Source: Candidatus Atribacteria bacterium (lineage in GTDB: Bacteria > Atribacterota > Phoenicimicrobiia > Phoenicimicrobiales > Phoenicimicrobiaceae). From it: DNA of 31,220 nucleotides. The notes beneath the pieces were generated by a model. It had not been told where the DNA came from, ran no database searches, and saw only the letters and a program-made list of their open reading frames with translations. The DNA lies in assembly GCA_003513845.1 (NCBI GenBank), contig DOTB01000012.1:1-31220 (forward strand). The letters are read 5' to 3'. Positions 15,947 to 24,456 of the stretch are shown here, piece by piece; within the stretch, counting starts at the first letter, position 1; each line of letters opens with the position of its first letter. The translations under genes and the position numbers were made by a program.

Positions 15947-16130
15947 CGGGCTTGATAAATCAAGCTCCTACATATTACTAACTACCCATTCTATTGCTAA
16001 GTTAACTAAGGTAGGATAGTTTTTAGATTGCTTCGCTAACGCTCGCAATGACATAACAACGAGTCTAATGGAGGAGCAAAGTAAGCCTGCCCCTGCGAAA
16101 ACAGGGGAAGCAATCCCAAAAAATATAACA
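15947..16130. repeat. intergenic repeat cluster (families A and C)
   Basis: This 459-base gap (15906-16364) has no gene. It holds GCTTGAT-AA-ATCAAGC (15950-15965) followed by TCCTAC, built like family A ends. It also holds an element with 9-bp inverted ends GATTGCTTC (16026-16034) / GAAGCAATC (16107-16115), containing GCTCGCAATGACA and a CCCCTG...CAGGGG hairpin (16090-16107). The latter resembles 717-766. Confidence 0.5.
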
Positions 16131-16234
16131 TACTTTATTTAATAGAGCTCTAGATTCTGTCTACTATTTTTTTATTTCCTTACTATATATACTACCTACG
16201 ACAACATATTACATACTAATTAGGTTTTCAATAA

Positions 16235-16273
16235 AATAAGGCTAGTTAAAGTAAAACTCTTACTAGCCTTATT
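16235..16273 (-). terminator. probable terminator of cstA
   Basis: AATAAGGCTAGT (16235-16246) and ACTAGCCTTATT (16262-16273) form a perfect 12-bp stem with a 15-base loop. On the minus strand it is followed by TTATTG after the stem's own TT, about 90 bases past the cstA stop. Confidence 0.65.
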
Positions 16274-16364
16274 CTTTATTTTATTTATAAAAATAAGTTG
16301 CTAGGACTTCATAAACTTGGTAATTCTGTTATAGCATTACTCTTGATAATAATTTATTAGGAAA

Positions 16365-17975
16365 TTATTCAGCCTTTGCGCTCGCGGTTTTAAATTTATT
16401 TATAGACTTCATTCCTTCATTAATGACAAACCCGGCAAGTATTAATAGTACCAGTGATACAATACCTAACAAATAATTTCCTTTGGCAAAATTCTGGAAT
16501 ACCATAGTAAGTAAGGCAACAACTGTAACTGCAATCATAAAAATCATTGGATATAGAGTCGCGGTATATTTTTTGCCCATATGAGCCAGCCAGGCAGTTG
16601 CTCCTAATAAGGCTAATCCTGCGAGAAGTTGGTTGGAAGCACCGAATACCGGCCAGATGCTACTCCAGGTACCACTTAAAGCAAGAGCTCCACCAAATAT
16701 TACAGTAATAATAGTGGCTACATACTTGTTAGAAAAACCTGGCGCCCATTCAGCGGTTAGTTCCTCTAATGCATATCTTCCTAATCTGGTAGCTGTATCT
16801 AAGGTAGTAAGTAAGAAAGCAGATACAGTTAAAGCACCAAAAGCTATTCCAGCTTGTTCTTTCACTCCCAAATTAGCCAAGAAGTTTCCCATACCATGAG
16901 CAAAGACACCGACTGGTCCACCCCAATTGGCTAATCCTTCAGCTAATCCTGCCTGGGTTAACATAGCAGCTGTTCCTAAAGAAATAACCGCTAATAAACC
17001 TTCTAATAACATTGCTCCATAACCTATAACCTGAGCATCTGTTTCCTTATCTAATTGCTTAGAACTTGTCCCCGAGGCACAAAGAGAATGAAAACCAGAT
17101 ATTGCACCGCAAGCAATTATTACAAAGAGCATGGGGAATAGATAACCTACTGGTTGTTTAAAAGAAGTAAAAGTAGCAAGTTGTAAGGTTGGACGGCCAA
17201 TAAGAATACCTATTACTGCTCCGCCCAAAGCAGTATAAAGCAAGAATGAAGATAAATAATCTCTAGGTTGTAGCAAAATCCAAACAGGCATAGATGAAGC
17301 AAAAAATACGTAGATCAGTAAGAGGTAAATCCAGGTTTTAGCACCTAGAGCAAGAGGAGCTCTTAAGCCTATCCAGATGGATAAAAATAATAAAATTACC
17401 CCGATTACAGTAACAAGGCTAAGAGATGCACCTTTACGATAAAGGGCAAAACCCATTCCTACTGCAATTACTAAAAATAGAATTGATGCAGTAGCAACAG
17501 AAGGATTGGCGGCAAAGGTCTTAGCCACTAAGATGGCAAAAACCGCTATTATCAAAACCAAAGTTAACCAGATAAAGATTAGAAATAATGTTTTGGCACT
17601 TTTTCCTACATTTTTTCCAATTACTTCTCCTACTGTTTTTCCCTCGTGTCTTACCGAAGAAATAAGAGCCATAAAGTCATGCACTCCACCAATAAAGATA
17701 CTCCCTAAGACAATCCATAAAAAACAGGGAAGCCATCCAAAGACCGAAGCTTGGATTGGACCTAAAATGGGGCCTCCTCCAGCAATAGAAGCAAAATGGT
17801 GACCCATAAGTACTGGTGCTTTTGCTGGAACATAATCAACTCCATCAGTCATAGTATGTGCCGGTGTCTTGTTTTTATTATCTAATCCTACAAGCTTTGC
17901 TAAATAGCCACCATAAGTCTTAAGAGCAATCGCAAAAAGTATTAAAGTTACTAAAACTAAAGTTAAAAGATTCAT
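16365..17975 (-). CDS. cstA: CstA family peptide/pyruvate transporter
   Basis: This polytopic inner-membrane carrier imports peptides or pyruvate during carbon starvation. It opens with two helices and the signature HHFASIAGGGPILGPIQASV, then GVHDFMALISSVRHEGKTVG, a hallmark of CstA proteins. ISGFHSLCASGTSSKQ and WPVFGASNQLLAGLALL come later. About fourteen hydrophobic segments are visible. At 536 residues it belongs to the shorter form; E. coli CstA is about 700. AGGAGG lies before the ATG. It stands as a single unit with its own promoter-like boxes and terminator. Confidence 0.94.
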   Translation of the reverse strand: MNLLTLVLVTLILFAIALKTYGGYLAKLVGLDNKNKTPAHTMTDGVDYVPAKAPVLMGHHFASIAGGGPILGPIQASVFGWLPCFLWIVLGSIFIGGVHDFMALISSVRHEGKTVGEVIGKNVGKSAKTLFLIFIWLTLVLIIAVFAILVAKTFAANPSVATASILFLVIAVGMGFALYRKGASLSLVTVIGVILLFLSIWIGLRAPLALGAKTWIYLLLIYVFFASSMPVWILLQPRDYLSSFLLYTALGGAVIGILIGRPTLQLATFTSFKQPVGYLFPMLFVIIACGAISGFHSLCASGTSSKQLDKETDAQVIGYGAMLLEGLLAVISLGTAAMLTQAGLAEGLANWGGPVGVFAHGMGNFLANLGVKEQAGIAFGALTVSAFLLTTLDTATRLGRYALEELTAEWAPGFSNKYVATIITVIFGGALALSGTWSSIWPVFGASNQLLAGLALLGATAWLAHMGKKYTATLYPMIFMIAVTVVALLTMVFQNFAKGNYLLGIVSLVLLILAGFVINEGMKSINKFKTASAKAE

Positions 17976-18011
17976 TTGTACTTAACCTCCTATTTTATTG
18001 ACTAAAAAACA

Positions 18012-18040
18012 ATAATAATATTTATAAAATAAATTGTCAG
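18012..18040 (-). promoter_or_regulatory. probable cstA promoter
   Basis: On the minus strand CTGACA (18035-18040) is 17 bases from TATTAT (18012-18017), 37 bases upstream of the cstA ATG. The match is by consensus only in an AT-rich gap. Confidence 0.4.
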
Positions 18041-18114
18041 ATAATTTTTTGCTACAATTGTTTATAGCCCCAGCAACTTAAACTTATATTTATAAAAACA
18101 CCAAAATATTTATT

Positions 18115-18657
18115 TTACGTTTTATCACCTCCTGAAAAAGATTTAATCTTATAAGCAGAAAGTACTTCTTTCCCCTTTTGATTAGAATATAACTTTTCTT
18201 TTTTTAAGTCAACTAAAATCAATCTTATATCACACCATCCCTTGATGCCTAACCAGAAAGACTTAGAAAACTCGAACTTTTTAGCAAAATTTATCGCTTC
18301 TTCTGAAAACCCCGAAGCAGTAATTAATACTCCATTTAAAGTAGTAGACATAACATCTACTGAAGGAATAACCAGTTCATCAACCAGAGATTTTAAAAAT
18401 TGAGAAAATCTATCTATTTCGTTTTTACCAATAAAACCTCTTTCTGCCTTAACCATAGCATATTCTTTAGTATAATGCTGGTCGATTTTTATTTTCTCAG
18501 TCAAAACTTTACGAAAATGCTCAGTATAAGATCGAGCAAATATATCTACCTTTTCACCTAATATTTTCTTATTTCTCTCTACTTCATAATAATATCTATA
18601 TCGTTCTTCTAAATCTTTTAAATACAACTCTAATTTATCGGTTATGTTTTCTTCCAC
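18115..18657 (-). CDS. hypothetical protein, 180 residues
   Basis: I do not recognise this protein. The first 110 residues are helical and strongly charged. TTLNGVLITASGFSEEAINF then AKKFEF and CDIRLILVDLKKEKLY resemble the strand-helix-strand end of some PD-(D/E)xK nuclease-like or Mrr-like domains, but I see no clear catalytic D...ExK. The start is GTG at 18657 with AGGA upstream. It lies alone upstream of cstA with a 139-base gap. Confidence 0.55.
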   Translation of the reverse strand: MEENITDKLELYLKDLEERYRYYYEVERNKKILGEKVDIFARSYTEHFRKVLTEKIKIDQHYTKEYAMVKAERGFIGKNEIDRFSQFLKSLVDELVIPSVDVMSTTLNGVLITASGFSEEAINFAKKFEFSKSFWLGIKGWCDIRLILVDLKKEKLYSNQKGKEVLSAYKIKSFSGGDKT

Positions 18658-18783
18658 TTCTAATTTTCCTATCCTATCTACTTCGGTATTTTAAATTATA
18701 ATTACTATATGATTGTAGCCCAAAAAACTAAAAAATATTTAAAAGCAGATTACATCTCGTATTGCGTATCGCGTTGGAAATAA

Positions 18784-18905
18784 TATTTATTATAATTATA
18801 TTGTAGGGGCATAATGAATTGTGCCCTTGTCGTTCATTACCTACTGCCTCTTGTGGGCACGATTCATCGTGCCCCTACAATACCATCTTGTTTACTTTTT
18901 GGGTA
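18784..18905. repeat. palindromic intergenic repeat, family A, copy 2
   Basis: The core TTGTAGGGGC (18801-18810) ... GCCCCTACAA (18871-18880) has 26-base inverted ends with about three mismatches. Each end is itself a palindrome around ATGAAT. Flanks match copy 1 on both sides. The rest of the 385-base gap (18658-19042) shows a GTATTGCGTATCGCGT stretch and the promoter of the next gene, but no coding sequence. Confidence 0.65.
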
Positions 18906-19004
18906 ATAACCATTATATAATATTACTACAAATTTTTTAAAAACCCTTCTTTTTTTGAAAAATATTTTACAAATTTTCTAATTTTATTTAAATTTAGACT
19001 ATGT

Positions 19005-19010
19005 TATAAT
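19005..19010 (+). promoter_or_regulatory. extended -10 promoter of the small Cys protein gene
   Basis: TGTTATAAT gives a perfect TATAAT (19005-19010) with the TGn extension, 32 bases before the start codon. No good -35 is present, which fits an extended -10 promoter. Confidence 0.45.
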
Positions 19011-19042
19011 AAATGAAATGTTGATGAATAAGGAGGTATAAA

Positions 19043-19345
19043 ATGAGCTTTGGACTTTTTGATAAATTATTTGGGAGAAAGGGAGAGGACTCTTCTGAAA
19101 TTCTTTGGATTTATACCCAATGTGATAAATGCGGAGAAAAATTTAAAACTCTTATCAGAAAGTATAATGATCTTACCCCTACCTACAAAGACGAAGGACC
19201 TGCATATATATTAAGAAAAGAATTAATCGGGGCAAGTTGTCCCAATCGGATTAATTTAAAATTAGATTTTGATAGAAATTACCGCAAGATATCGGAAGAA
19301 ATTACTGGAGGTCATTTTATTTCCCAAGAAGATTATCAATCCTAA
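19043..19345 (+). CDS. small protein with CxxC zinc-ribbon-like motif, unknown function
   Basis: This 100-residue protein starts MSFGLFDKLFGRKGED. TQCDKCGEKF (Cys27, Cys30) looks like a zinc knuckle; the second half has a single cysteine (GASCPNRI, Cys66), so a full four-cysteine site would need a dimer or another ligand. AAGGAGG is six bases before the ATG and a promoter-like box lies upstream, which supports a real gene. Its 3' end overlaps by 29 bases the 3' end of the convergent GIY-YIG-like gene. Confidence 0.72.
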   Translation: MSFGLFDKLFGRKGEDSSEILWIYTQCDKCGEKFKTLIRKYNDLTPTYKDEGPAYILRKELIGASCPNRINLKLDFDRNYRKISEEITGGHFISQEDYQS

Positions 19346-19781
19346 ATTTTGAAAAAGAATAGTAAATAGAAAAGCCCATTTCTTTTAAAATATTTTTTAA
19401 AAGTTCTTTATTTTTTATATAAAAAAGGTGACTCACGCACTTACAATCTGAAGAGCCAAAGCCTTTTTTAATTATTTCGGTAGTTGGATCCTGGCAAAAT
19501 ACTTCCGCAGTTTGGCATTCCATTTTTTTATCAATAATCCAAATCTGTAGAATTTTAGTCTTTTTACTTTTTAAAAGATAATCTATATGCCAAAAACTCT
19601 TCTTATCTTTCTTTAAGTGCCTTCTCAGCCTGGCCTCTAAGCAAGCTTTAGCTGAACCAATATAAATATAATTTCCTTTTTTAAAAAATACCTTCCCCAA
19701 TTTACCGACAATGATTTCAAAATCTTTAGATATTTCTATTACTAATACATAAGTAGCTACTGAACTTTTATTAATTGGCAA
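19317..19781 (-). CDS. GIY-YIG-like nuclease-domain protein (DUF123/COG1833)
   Basis: The DUF123 proteins are GIY-YIG superfamily members of uncertain role. GKVFFKKGNYIYIGSAKACL is the YIG-type strand and LEARLRRHLKKDKKSFWHID holds the family's Arg and His-rich helix. C-terminal cysteines lie in SSDCKCVSHLFY. The length of 154 fits. The start is TTG at 19781 with AGGTGA upstream; an alternative start is possible. It ends tail-to-tail with the plus-strand small Cys protein. A DNA repair or processing role is only inferred from the superfamily. Confidence 0.78.
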   Translation of the reverse strand: MPINKSSVATYVLVIEISKDFEIIVGKLGKVFFKKGNYIYIGSAKACLEARLRRHLKKDKKSFWHIDYLLKSKKTKILQIWIIDKKMECQTAEVFCQDPTTEIIKKGFGSSDCKCVSHLFYIKNKELLKNILKEMGFSIYYSFSKFRIDNLLGK

Positions 19782-19816
19782 AAATTATTTTCACCTGCCT
19801 GTCAAAACCATATCTC

Positions 19817-20515
19817 CTACCCTACCACAAGTTGAAAACCAACTCCACCTTTCAGACAATTATTGGGAAATAAACTCATTATCTTTTTTTTATTTACAGT
19901 ACAATGAGTAGGTACAATTAAAGATATATCCTTTAACAAATTATATTCCTCAAAATCATGAAATCCTCCCAGCAAACCATAAATCTTGCCTAATTCATTT
20001 GCTGAGTTTAATATCTTCTTTATCCCTAAATGGGCACAACCGGTTATAACTATAAGACCTTTAGCGGTTGAAATAATTACTGATTGCTCTTTAATTAATG
20101 TTTTTGTTTTACTTGAAATAATGGATCCTTCAATTTCACCAGTAGTATAAATTCCCGGGTAAATCTCTGTTAATTCCTGGACTTCATAAAAAGTATTTGC
20201 TTTCTTTTTAATCTCTCCCTTTAAATGTTTAGAAAAAGATTTTGGAACATAAACCGCTAACTTATTATTTAAATGTAATAATCGAGCAATACTACCACAA
20301 TGATCCCAATGACTATGCGAGATGACTACTAAATCTATATCTTTAGGATTTATACCTAATAACTTCATATTAGAAATAAGTATATCGCCATCCCAACCCG
20401 TATCAAATAGAATATTTCTCTCTTTAGTTTGAATAAAGCAGGAAAAACCCCATCCTGGTTTTAAACCTTTAATATCTTTTGCTATTTTGTTATCATAAAT
20501 AATAGTAATTTTCAT
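19817..20515 (-). CDS. metallo-beta-lactamase fold hydrolase (COG1237 type)
   Basis: This is a two-metal MBL-fold protein. SHSHWDHCG is the HxHxDH metal motif. LFDTGWDGD lies before it, and GCAHLGIKKI and PTHCT provide the later His ligands. The COG1237 subgroup includes the archaeal beta-RFAP-like tetrahydropterin-related enzymes and many uncharacterised hydrolases. The length of 232 is usual. The ATG has only GGGGTG upstream. TTGACA (minus strand, 20588-20593) lies about 75 bases upstream within the palindrome TGACAATGTCA, but the -10 is weak. Substrate unknown. Confidence 0.83.
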   Translation of the reverse strand: MKITIIYDNKIAKDIKGLKPGWGFSCFIQTKERNILFDTGWDGDILISNMKLLGINPKDIDLVVISHSHWDHCGSIARLLHLNNKLAVYVPKSFSKHLKGEIKKKANTFYEVQELTEIYPGIYTTGEIEGSIISSKTKTLIKEQSVIISTAKGLIVITGCAHLGIKKILNSANELGKIYGLLGGFHDFEEYNLLKDISLIVPTHCTVNKKKIMSLFPNNCLKGGVGFQLVVG

Positions 20516-20602
20516 TATCTACACCCCGTTTTTATTTACCAGGGCAGCGTCGTGGTGCTGCATAATTGATATAATATGCTATGACAATGTCAAATAATTT
20601 TA

Positions 20603-21299
20603 CTACTTCATTTTAGCGAGAATTAATTCTACTATTTTACTAAAAACCTGGGCGGTCTCTGAATTTTTATATTGAGAGATATAGGGTTTCCCTTCATCTG
20701 TAGAGTTTACCATATTTATATCGATGAGAATCTTACCTAAGAATGGTAAATCAAATTCTAAAGCTGCTTTTTCCCCTCCCCCTGATTTAAACAAATCAAT
20801 ATTTTTCCCACAATAAGGACACTTTAGTCCACTCATATTCTCTATAATACCTAAAATCGGAATGTTAAGATTTTTCAAAAAATTTACATATTTCCGAGAA
20901 TCTAACAGAGCAACTCCCTGTGGGGTAGTAACAATAATTCCTCCCTCTAATTCCGGAATAAGTTGGCAAATTGATAAGGGCTCATCCCCTGTTCCGGGGG
21001 GGAGAATCAATTATTAGAAAATCTAAACTACCCCATTCCACTTCTCCTAAAAACTGTTTTAAAGCCATCATCTTTAAAGGTCCTCTCCAAATAAGAGGAG
21101 CATCAGAAGTTTCAATCAAAGAAGCCATAGAAACAGCTACCAAATTAGAAGAAACGCTCATAGGAATTATTCCTTCCGAACTTCCCTGCAATATCTTTCC
21201 ATCAAATCCTAACATTGTAGCCACCGATGGCCCGTGTAGGTCAGCATCTAATATTCCCACTTTAAAATCCTTTTCACTTAAAGAACAGGCTAACTGGTA
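20603..21299 (-). pseudogene. mrp: mrp/ApbC/Nbp35-type Fe-S ATPase, 5' truncated and frameshifted
   Basis: Mrp proteins are P-loop ATPases that carry and transfer Fe-S clusters. Two frames together cover the family: VGILDADLHGPSVATML and SLDFLIIDSPP in one, then PGTGDEPLSICQLIPE, GIIVTTPQGVALLD, LKCPYCGKN and the end in another. They join at a C7 tract (G 20996-21002 on the plus strand); with six C the motif IDSPPGTGDE is restored. The N-terminal part with Walker A (GKGGVGKS) is missing: homology starts at LACSLSEKDFKVGILDAD and a TAG lies just upstream. A 16-base imperfect tandem duplication (21288-21303 / 21304-21319) sits at the break and a family A repeat end is 90 bases further. The C-terminal CPYCG cluster-binding cysteines remain. 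Confidence 0.87.
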
Positions 21300-21390
21300 A
21301 ACTGGCTAACCGGGTAACTAATATTCTGTACGTTTTACACTAAAATGAGAGTTACGTTTCGTGCGATATGAATTTAGCTTCTCTTTCCTA

Positions 21391-21415
21391 TGGGCACGAT
21401 GCATCTTGCCCCTAC
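21391..21415. repeat. palindromic repeat, family A, solo end
   Basis: TGGGCACGATGCATCTTGCC then CCTAC matches the right end of family A (GGGCACGATTCATCGTGCCC, CTAC). It lies between feoB and the truncated mrp. Confidence 0.55.
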
Positions 21416-21507
21416 CTCGATATTTTCTTCACGATAACTATATACTAATTAGACTTCTGGATTCTCTTTTCGCTATATACTTAATGCTTGATACTTGATA
21501 CTATTTC

Positions 21508-23418
21508 TTAATATATAAATCTGGTAATAGTAGCTAAAACAATGGCTATAACAAAAGTAAAAGATATTGTAAATAAAGTCCGCTTTGTTCCTATCTCCCG
21601 CCATAAAACAGCAATAGTAGCCACACAGGGTATATAAAAAATAATAAAAATAGTAAAAGTCATAATTTGAGTAACAGACATTACTGTAGCGATATTGGAT
21701 GTTCCAATAGCCTGGATCAACATTAACATAGAAAGTTCTTTGCGAAGAATACCAAATATCAAAGTTGTTCCAACTAACAAAGGAAGACCGAGTAGGGTTG
21801 TTAGAGGAGAAAAAAAGTTATTTATAAACGTATCCGCTTTATAGTACTGTAACAAGCTTAAAATTGTACTTCCAGCAATAAGTAAGGGCCAAGCTACAAA
21901 GATAAATTCCTTCATCCTGAGCCAGGTCTTGGCTAAAACTACTTTTAAAGAGGGAATATGATAGGTGGGAATTTCTAAGATCATTCCCGGAGTTACCTCT
22001 GGCAGTAAGCGGGATAGTATCTTTCCTGATATTATAACTACAATAATATTTAAAATATAAATAGCCAAAGCAGCTTGGGGGTTAATGTAAAAAGCTACTA
22101 AAGCAAATATAATTGTCATCCTTGCAGCACAAGGAATCATAGTAGCCAGTACTGAGGTAATAAAACGATCTCTTTCTGACTCTAAAATTCGAGTAGCCAT
22201 TATAGCTGGCACTGTACAGCCATAACCTAACATAAAAGGGATAATTGCCTTACCGTGCAAACCAATTTTATGTAAAAACACGTCTAAGAGAAAGGCTATA
22301 CGAGGCAGATAACCCAAGTCTTCTAAAATAGCTAAACCAAATAAAAAGGGGAATAAATAAGGTAAGACAATAGCTATTCCACCTGCCAGTCCCTGGATAA
22401 TACCACTAATCACAGAAAATAATAAGGTTTCTGAATCAATGCTTCTTTCTATTAAGGGTATTATTCTATAAAAATAATCCAATAAATGTTCTTCAACCAT
22501 TTTTCCAACGGTAAATACTAAATTAAAAAACAAATAAAGAATAAAGGCTAAAAAAACATATCCAAAAATCGGATGCATTAAAATATTATCTAAATAGTCT
22601 ATCAGGCTGGTATGAGGTCTAGTAAGTGAAACTATAGATTCATATATATTCATAGAGAGATGATGCCGTTCAGAGGAAATGACTACATCCGGTGGTCTAC
22701 CGTGAACTTCTCTGAGCAAATTCTGAAAATAATTAATTTTGTTAAAAATATTTTTCTCTGTATTTTTGAAATTTTTTATGAAATAACTATCATTTTCTAA
22801 ATACTTAAGAGCTAAAAACCGTATAGGAACATTGAATTCTTGGGCAATCTCTTTCTTTTTTATCTGTGTAGATAACTGTTCTATAACTTCTTCAACATTT
22901 TTACTAAAATTCAAAGTTTTACCTATTCTTTTTTCTTCTCCTGTTTTGTAAGCTACAGAAAAAAGCTCTTTCACTCCTTTTCCCTTTAAGGCAATTGCTG
23001 GCACAACTGGAACACCAAGAATTTTAGATAATTTTTCAATATCAATTTTAATACCTTTACGCTCAGCCTCATCAATCATATTAAGACATATCACCATTGG
23101 TAATTTAAGTTCTAAAAGTTGGAGAGTAAGTTCTAAACTTCTACTGAGTAAAGATGCATCCATTACATTTATAATTACATCAACATTACCTTTTAATAAA
23201 TATTTTCTGGCTTCAAGTTCAGCCAGGTCAAACGAGGTTAAAGAATAAGTCCCTGGCAAATCTACTAATTCGACAGTTTGCCCAAAAAGATTAAATTTTG
23301 TTAGAGTATATTCTACTGTCTTTCCAGGAAAATTAGAAGTTACCGCTTTATATCCAGCAACATGATTAAAGATAGTGCTCTTACCTGAATTAGGTTGCCC
23401 CATAAGTGCTATTCTCAT
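21508..23418 (-). CDS. feoB: FeoB ferrous iron transporter
   Basis: This is the inner-membrane Fe(II) importer with a cytosolic G domain. G1 is GQPNSGKST (7-15), G3 DLPG (53-56), and G4 NMID (113-116). The membrane part has two Gate-type segments with PCAARMTIIFALVAF and PCVATIAVLW, each holding the conserved Cys-containing helix motif. The start is ATG 23418, whose ATGA overlaps the feoA stop and has GGAGGTAGCAGG upstream; a longer in-frame extension to 23583 is only feoA read in another frame. The 636-residue length is normal. Confidence 0.97.
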   Translation of the reverse strand: MRIALMGQPNSGKSTIFNHVAGYKAVTSNFPGKTVEYTLTKFNLFGQTVELVDLPGTYSLTSFDLAELEARKYLLKGNVDVIINVMDASLLSRSLELTLQLLELKLPMVICLNMIDEAERKGIKIDIEKLSKILGVPVVPAIALKGKGVKELFSVAYKTGEEKRIGKTLNFSKNVEEVIEQLSTQIKKKEIAQEFNVPIRFLALKYLENDSYFIKNFKNTEKNIFNKINYFQNLLREVHGRPPDVVISSERHHLSMNIYESIVSLTRPHTSLIDYLDNILMHPIFGYVFLAFILYLFFNLVFTVGKMVEEHLLDYFYRIIPLIERSIDSETLLFSVISGIIQGLAGGIAIVLPYLFPFLFGLAILEDLGYLPRIAFLLDVFLHKIGLHGKAIIPFMLGYGCTVPAIMATRILESERDRFITSVLATMIPCAARMTIIFALVAFYINPQAALAIYILNIIVVIISGKILSRLLPEVTPGMILEIPTYHIPSLKVVLAKTWLRMKEFIFVAWPLLIAGSTILSLLQYYKADTFINNFFSPLTTLLGLPLLVGTTLIFGILRKELSMLMLIQAIGTSNIATVMSVTQIMTFTIFIIFYIPCVATIAVLWREIGTKRTLFTISFTFVIAIVLATITRFIY

Positions 23419-23648
23419 CCTGCTACCTCCACTAATACCTTTCTGGCTACCCCTCTGCCCAAAGCGACCTGGTTCCCATGGATACTTATTAAAATAGGTC
23501 CACGCATAATAGCACTCTTTTTCACAGTTATCATATCTCCGGGATGAATACCTAAACAACCTAAGCGTTGTCTTATCCCCCATCCTCCGTAAATATCAAT
23601 CACCTTTACTTTTTGGCCTTCTTTAATTAAATCAAGAGTAATGTTCAT
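23415..23648 (-). CDS. feoA: FeoA, ferrous iron transport protein A
   Basis: This small SH3-like partner of FeoB has 77 residues. GQKVKVIDIYGGWGIRQRLG and CLGIHPGDMITVKKSA, then GPILISIHGNQVALGRGVAR are the usual FeoA strands. It overlaps feoB by four bases and follows the dtxR-type gene by 42 bases, so all three are one transcript. AAAGGGC before the ATG is a weak ribosome site. Confidence 0.96.
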   Translation of the reverse strand: MNITLDLIKEGQKVKVIDIYGGWGIRQRLGCLGIHPGDMITVKKSAIMRGPILISIHGNQVALGRGVARKVLVEVAG

Positions 23649-23690
23649 ATATTTTGCCCTTTCTCTTTCAATATTTTAGTTTACAATTTT

Positions 23691-24140
23691 TTATTTTTTT
23701 CTCTCTTTATGTAATAAACCCCTCTCTTCTAAATATTTTTTAAAATTTTCTCTCCATTTAAAGCTTTCAGGAAGTAAATTAATAAATTCTACAAATTCAA
23801 GTAGGCAATTTATAGTTTTTGGTGAAATATCATGCTCTAATTTGCAAGCATCCTGTTGGGCATTTTGTTCATCAACTCCGATAATTTTTAAAAATTCAAC
23901 TAGCAAAGTATGCCGTTTTTTGATCTCCTGAGCCAATTTTTTGCCTTTCCCAGTGAATATAATCCCCCCATATTTTTCATATACTATATATCCATTTTCC
24001 GACAATTTTCTAATCATTTCAGATACGCTAGGACGAGTTACTTCTAATTTATAGGCAATATCTTTTGCTTTAATATATCCTTTTTCATCCTGCAAATCCC
24101 ATATTACTTCTAAATAATCTTCCACATTTCGAGTAGTCAT
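23691..24140 (-). CDS. DtxR/MntR family metal-dependent repressor
   Basis: This dimeric winged-helix repressor represses when loaded with Fe(II) or Mn(II). The helix-turn-helix is AKDIAYKLEVTRPSVSEMIR. Metal residues fall at the same numbers as in B. subtilis MntR: Asp8, Glu11, His77, Glu102, His103. Position 99 is Cys, where MntR has Glu and iron-sensing DtxR has Cys102. It therefore combines an MntR-like and a DtxR-like ligand. The 149-residue length means no SH3 domain, as in MntR. It leads the feoA-feoB operon, which points to iron control; GAGGAGAG precedes the ATG. Confidence 0.93.
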   Translation of the reverse strand: MTTRNVEDYLEVIWDLQDEKGYIKAKDIAYKLEVTRPSVSEMIRKLSENGYIVYEKYGGIIFTGKGKKLAQEIKKRHTLLVEFLKIIGVDEQNAQQDACKLEHDISPKTINCLLEFVEFINLLPESFKWRENFKKYLEERGLLHKERKK

Positions 24141-24205
24141 TTAATTTTCTCTCCTCTTGCTTAAAACTATCTATTATTTTGAATTTGAATATATCCCTAC
24201 TTTTA

Positions 24206-24219
24206 TTAGGTATTCCTAA
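24206..24219 (-). promoter_or_regulatory. probable DtxR-type operator before the iron operon
   Basis: TTAGG-TATT-CCTAA is a perfect dyad, with another CTAA-type half-site (TATCTAA, 24221-24227) next to it. It lies 66 bases upstream of the repressor ATG. TTAGG...CCTAA is the core of known DtxR/IdeR boxes. Weak promoter boxes TTGAAA/TATCGT lie just upstream on the minus strand. The remaining 316-base gap holds only AT-rich sequence and the TRAP terminator. Confidence 0.55.
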
Positions 24220-24385
24220 CTATCTAAACGATATCATAAATTAACAAAAATTTCAAAAATAAATTGTCAATCTTCTGATTAAATATTTATCACTTCCTTA
24301 AATTATTAACAAATTCAAGTAACTTCAACAAATATTCTAAAACGATCAAAAAACATAATTAATTATACCTATAAATATAAAAAAT

Positions 24386-24433
24386 AAAAGGATGGGAGTT
24401 AGTTTACATTTTTTTACTAACTCCCATCCTTTT
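24386..24433 (-). terminator. strong terminator of the TRAP operon
   Basis: AAAAGGATGGGAGTTAGT (24386-24403) pairs perfectly with 24416-24433 over 18 bp across a 12-base loop. On the minus strand the stem is followed by ATTTTTTATATTT. It lies 24 bases past the dctM stop. Confidence 0.9.
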
Positions 24434-24456
24434 AAACAATAAAATTTTTACATCTT

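Noticed and set aside
18801..18880. TA target duplication for family A
   Set aside because: Similarity between the two full copies continues outside the TTGTAG ends, so the TA next to the core is not a safe target duplication.
18784..18905. CRISPR array
   Set aside because: Repeats are palindromic, not regularly spaced, and no cas gene is present.
23419..23583. N-terminal extension of FeoB
   Set aside because: It is feoA read in another frame; the ATG at 23418 with a ribosome site and ATGA overlap is the real start.
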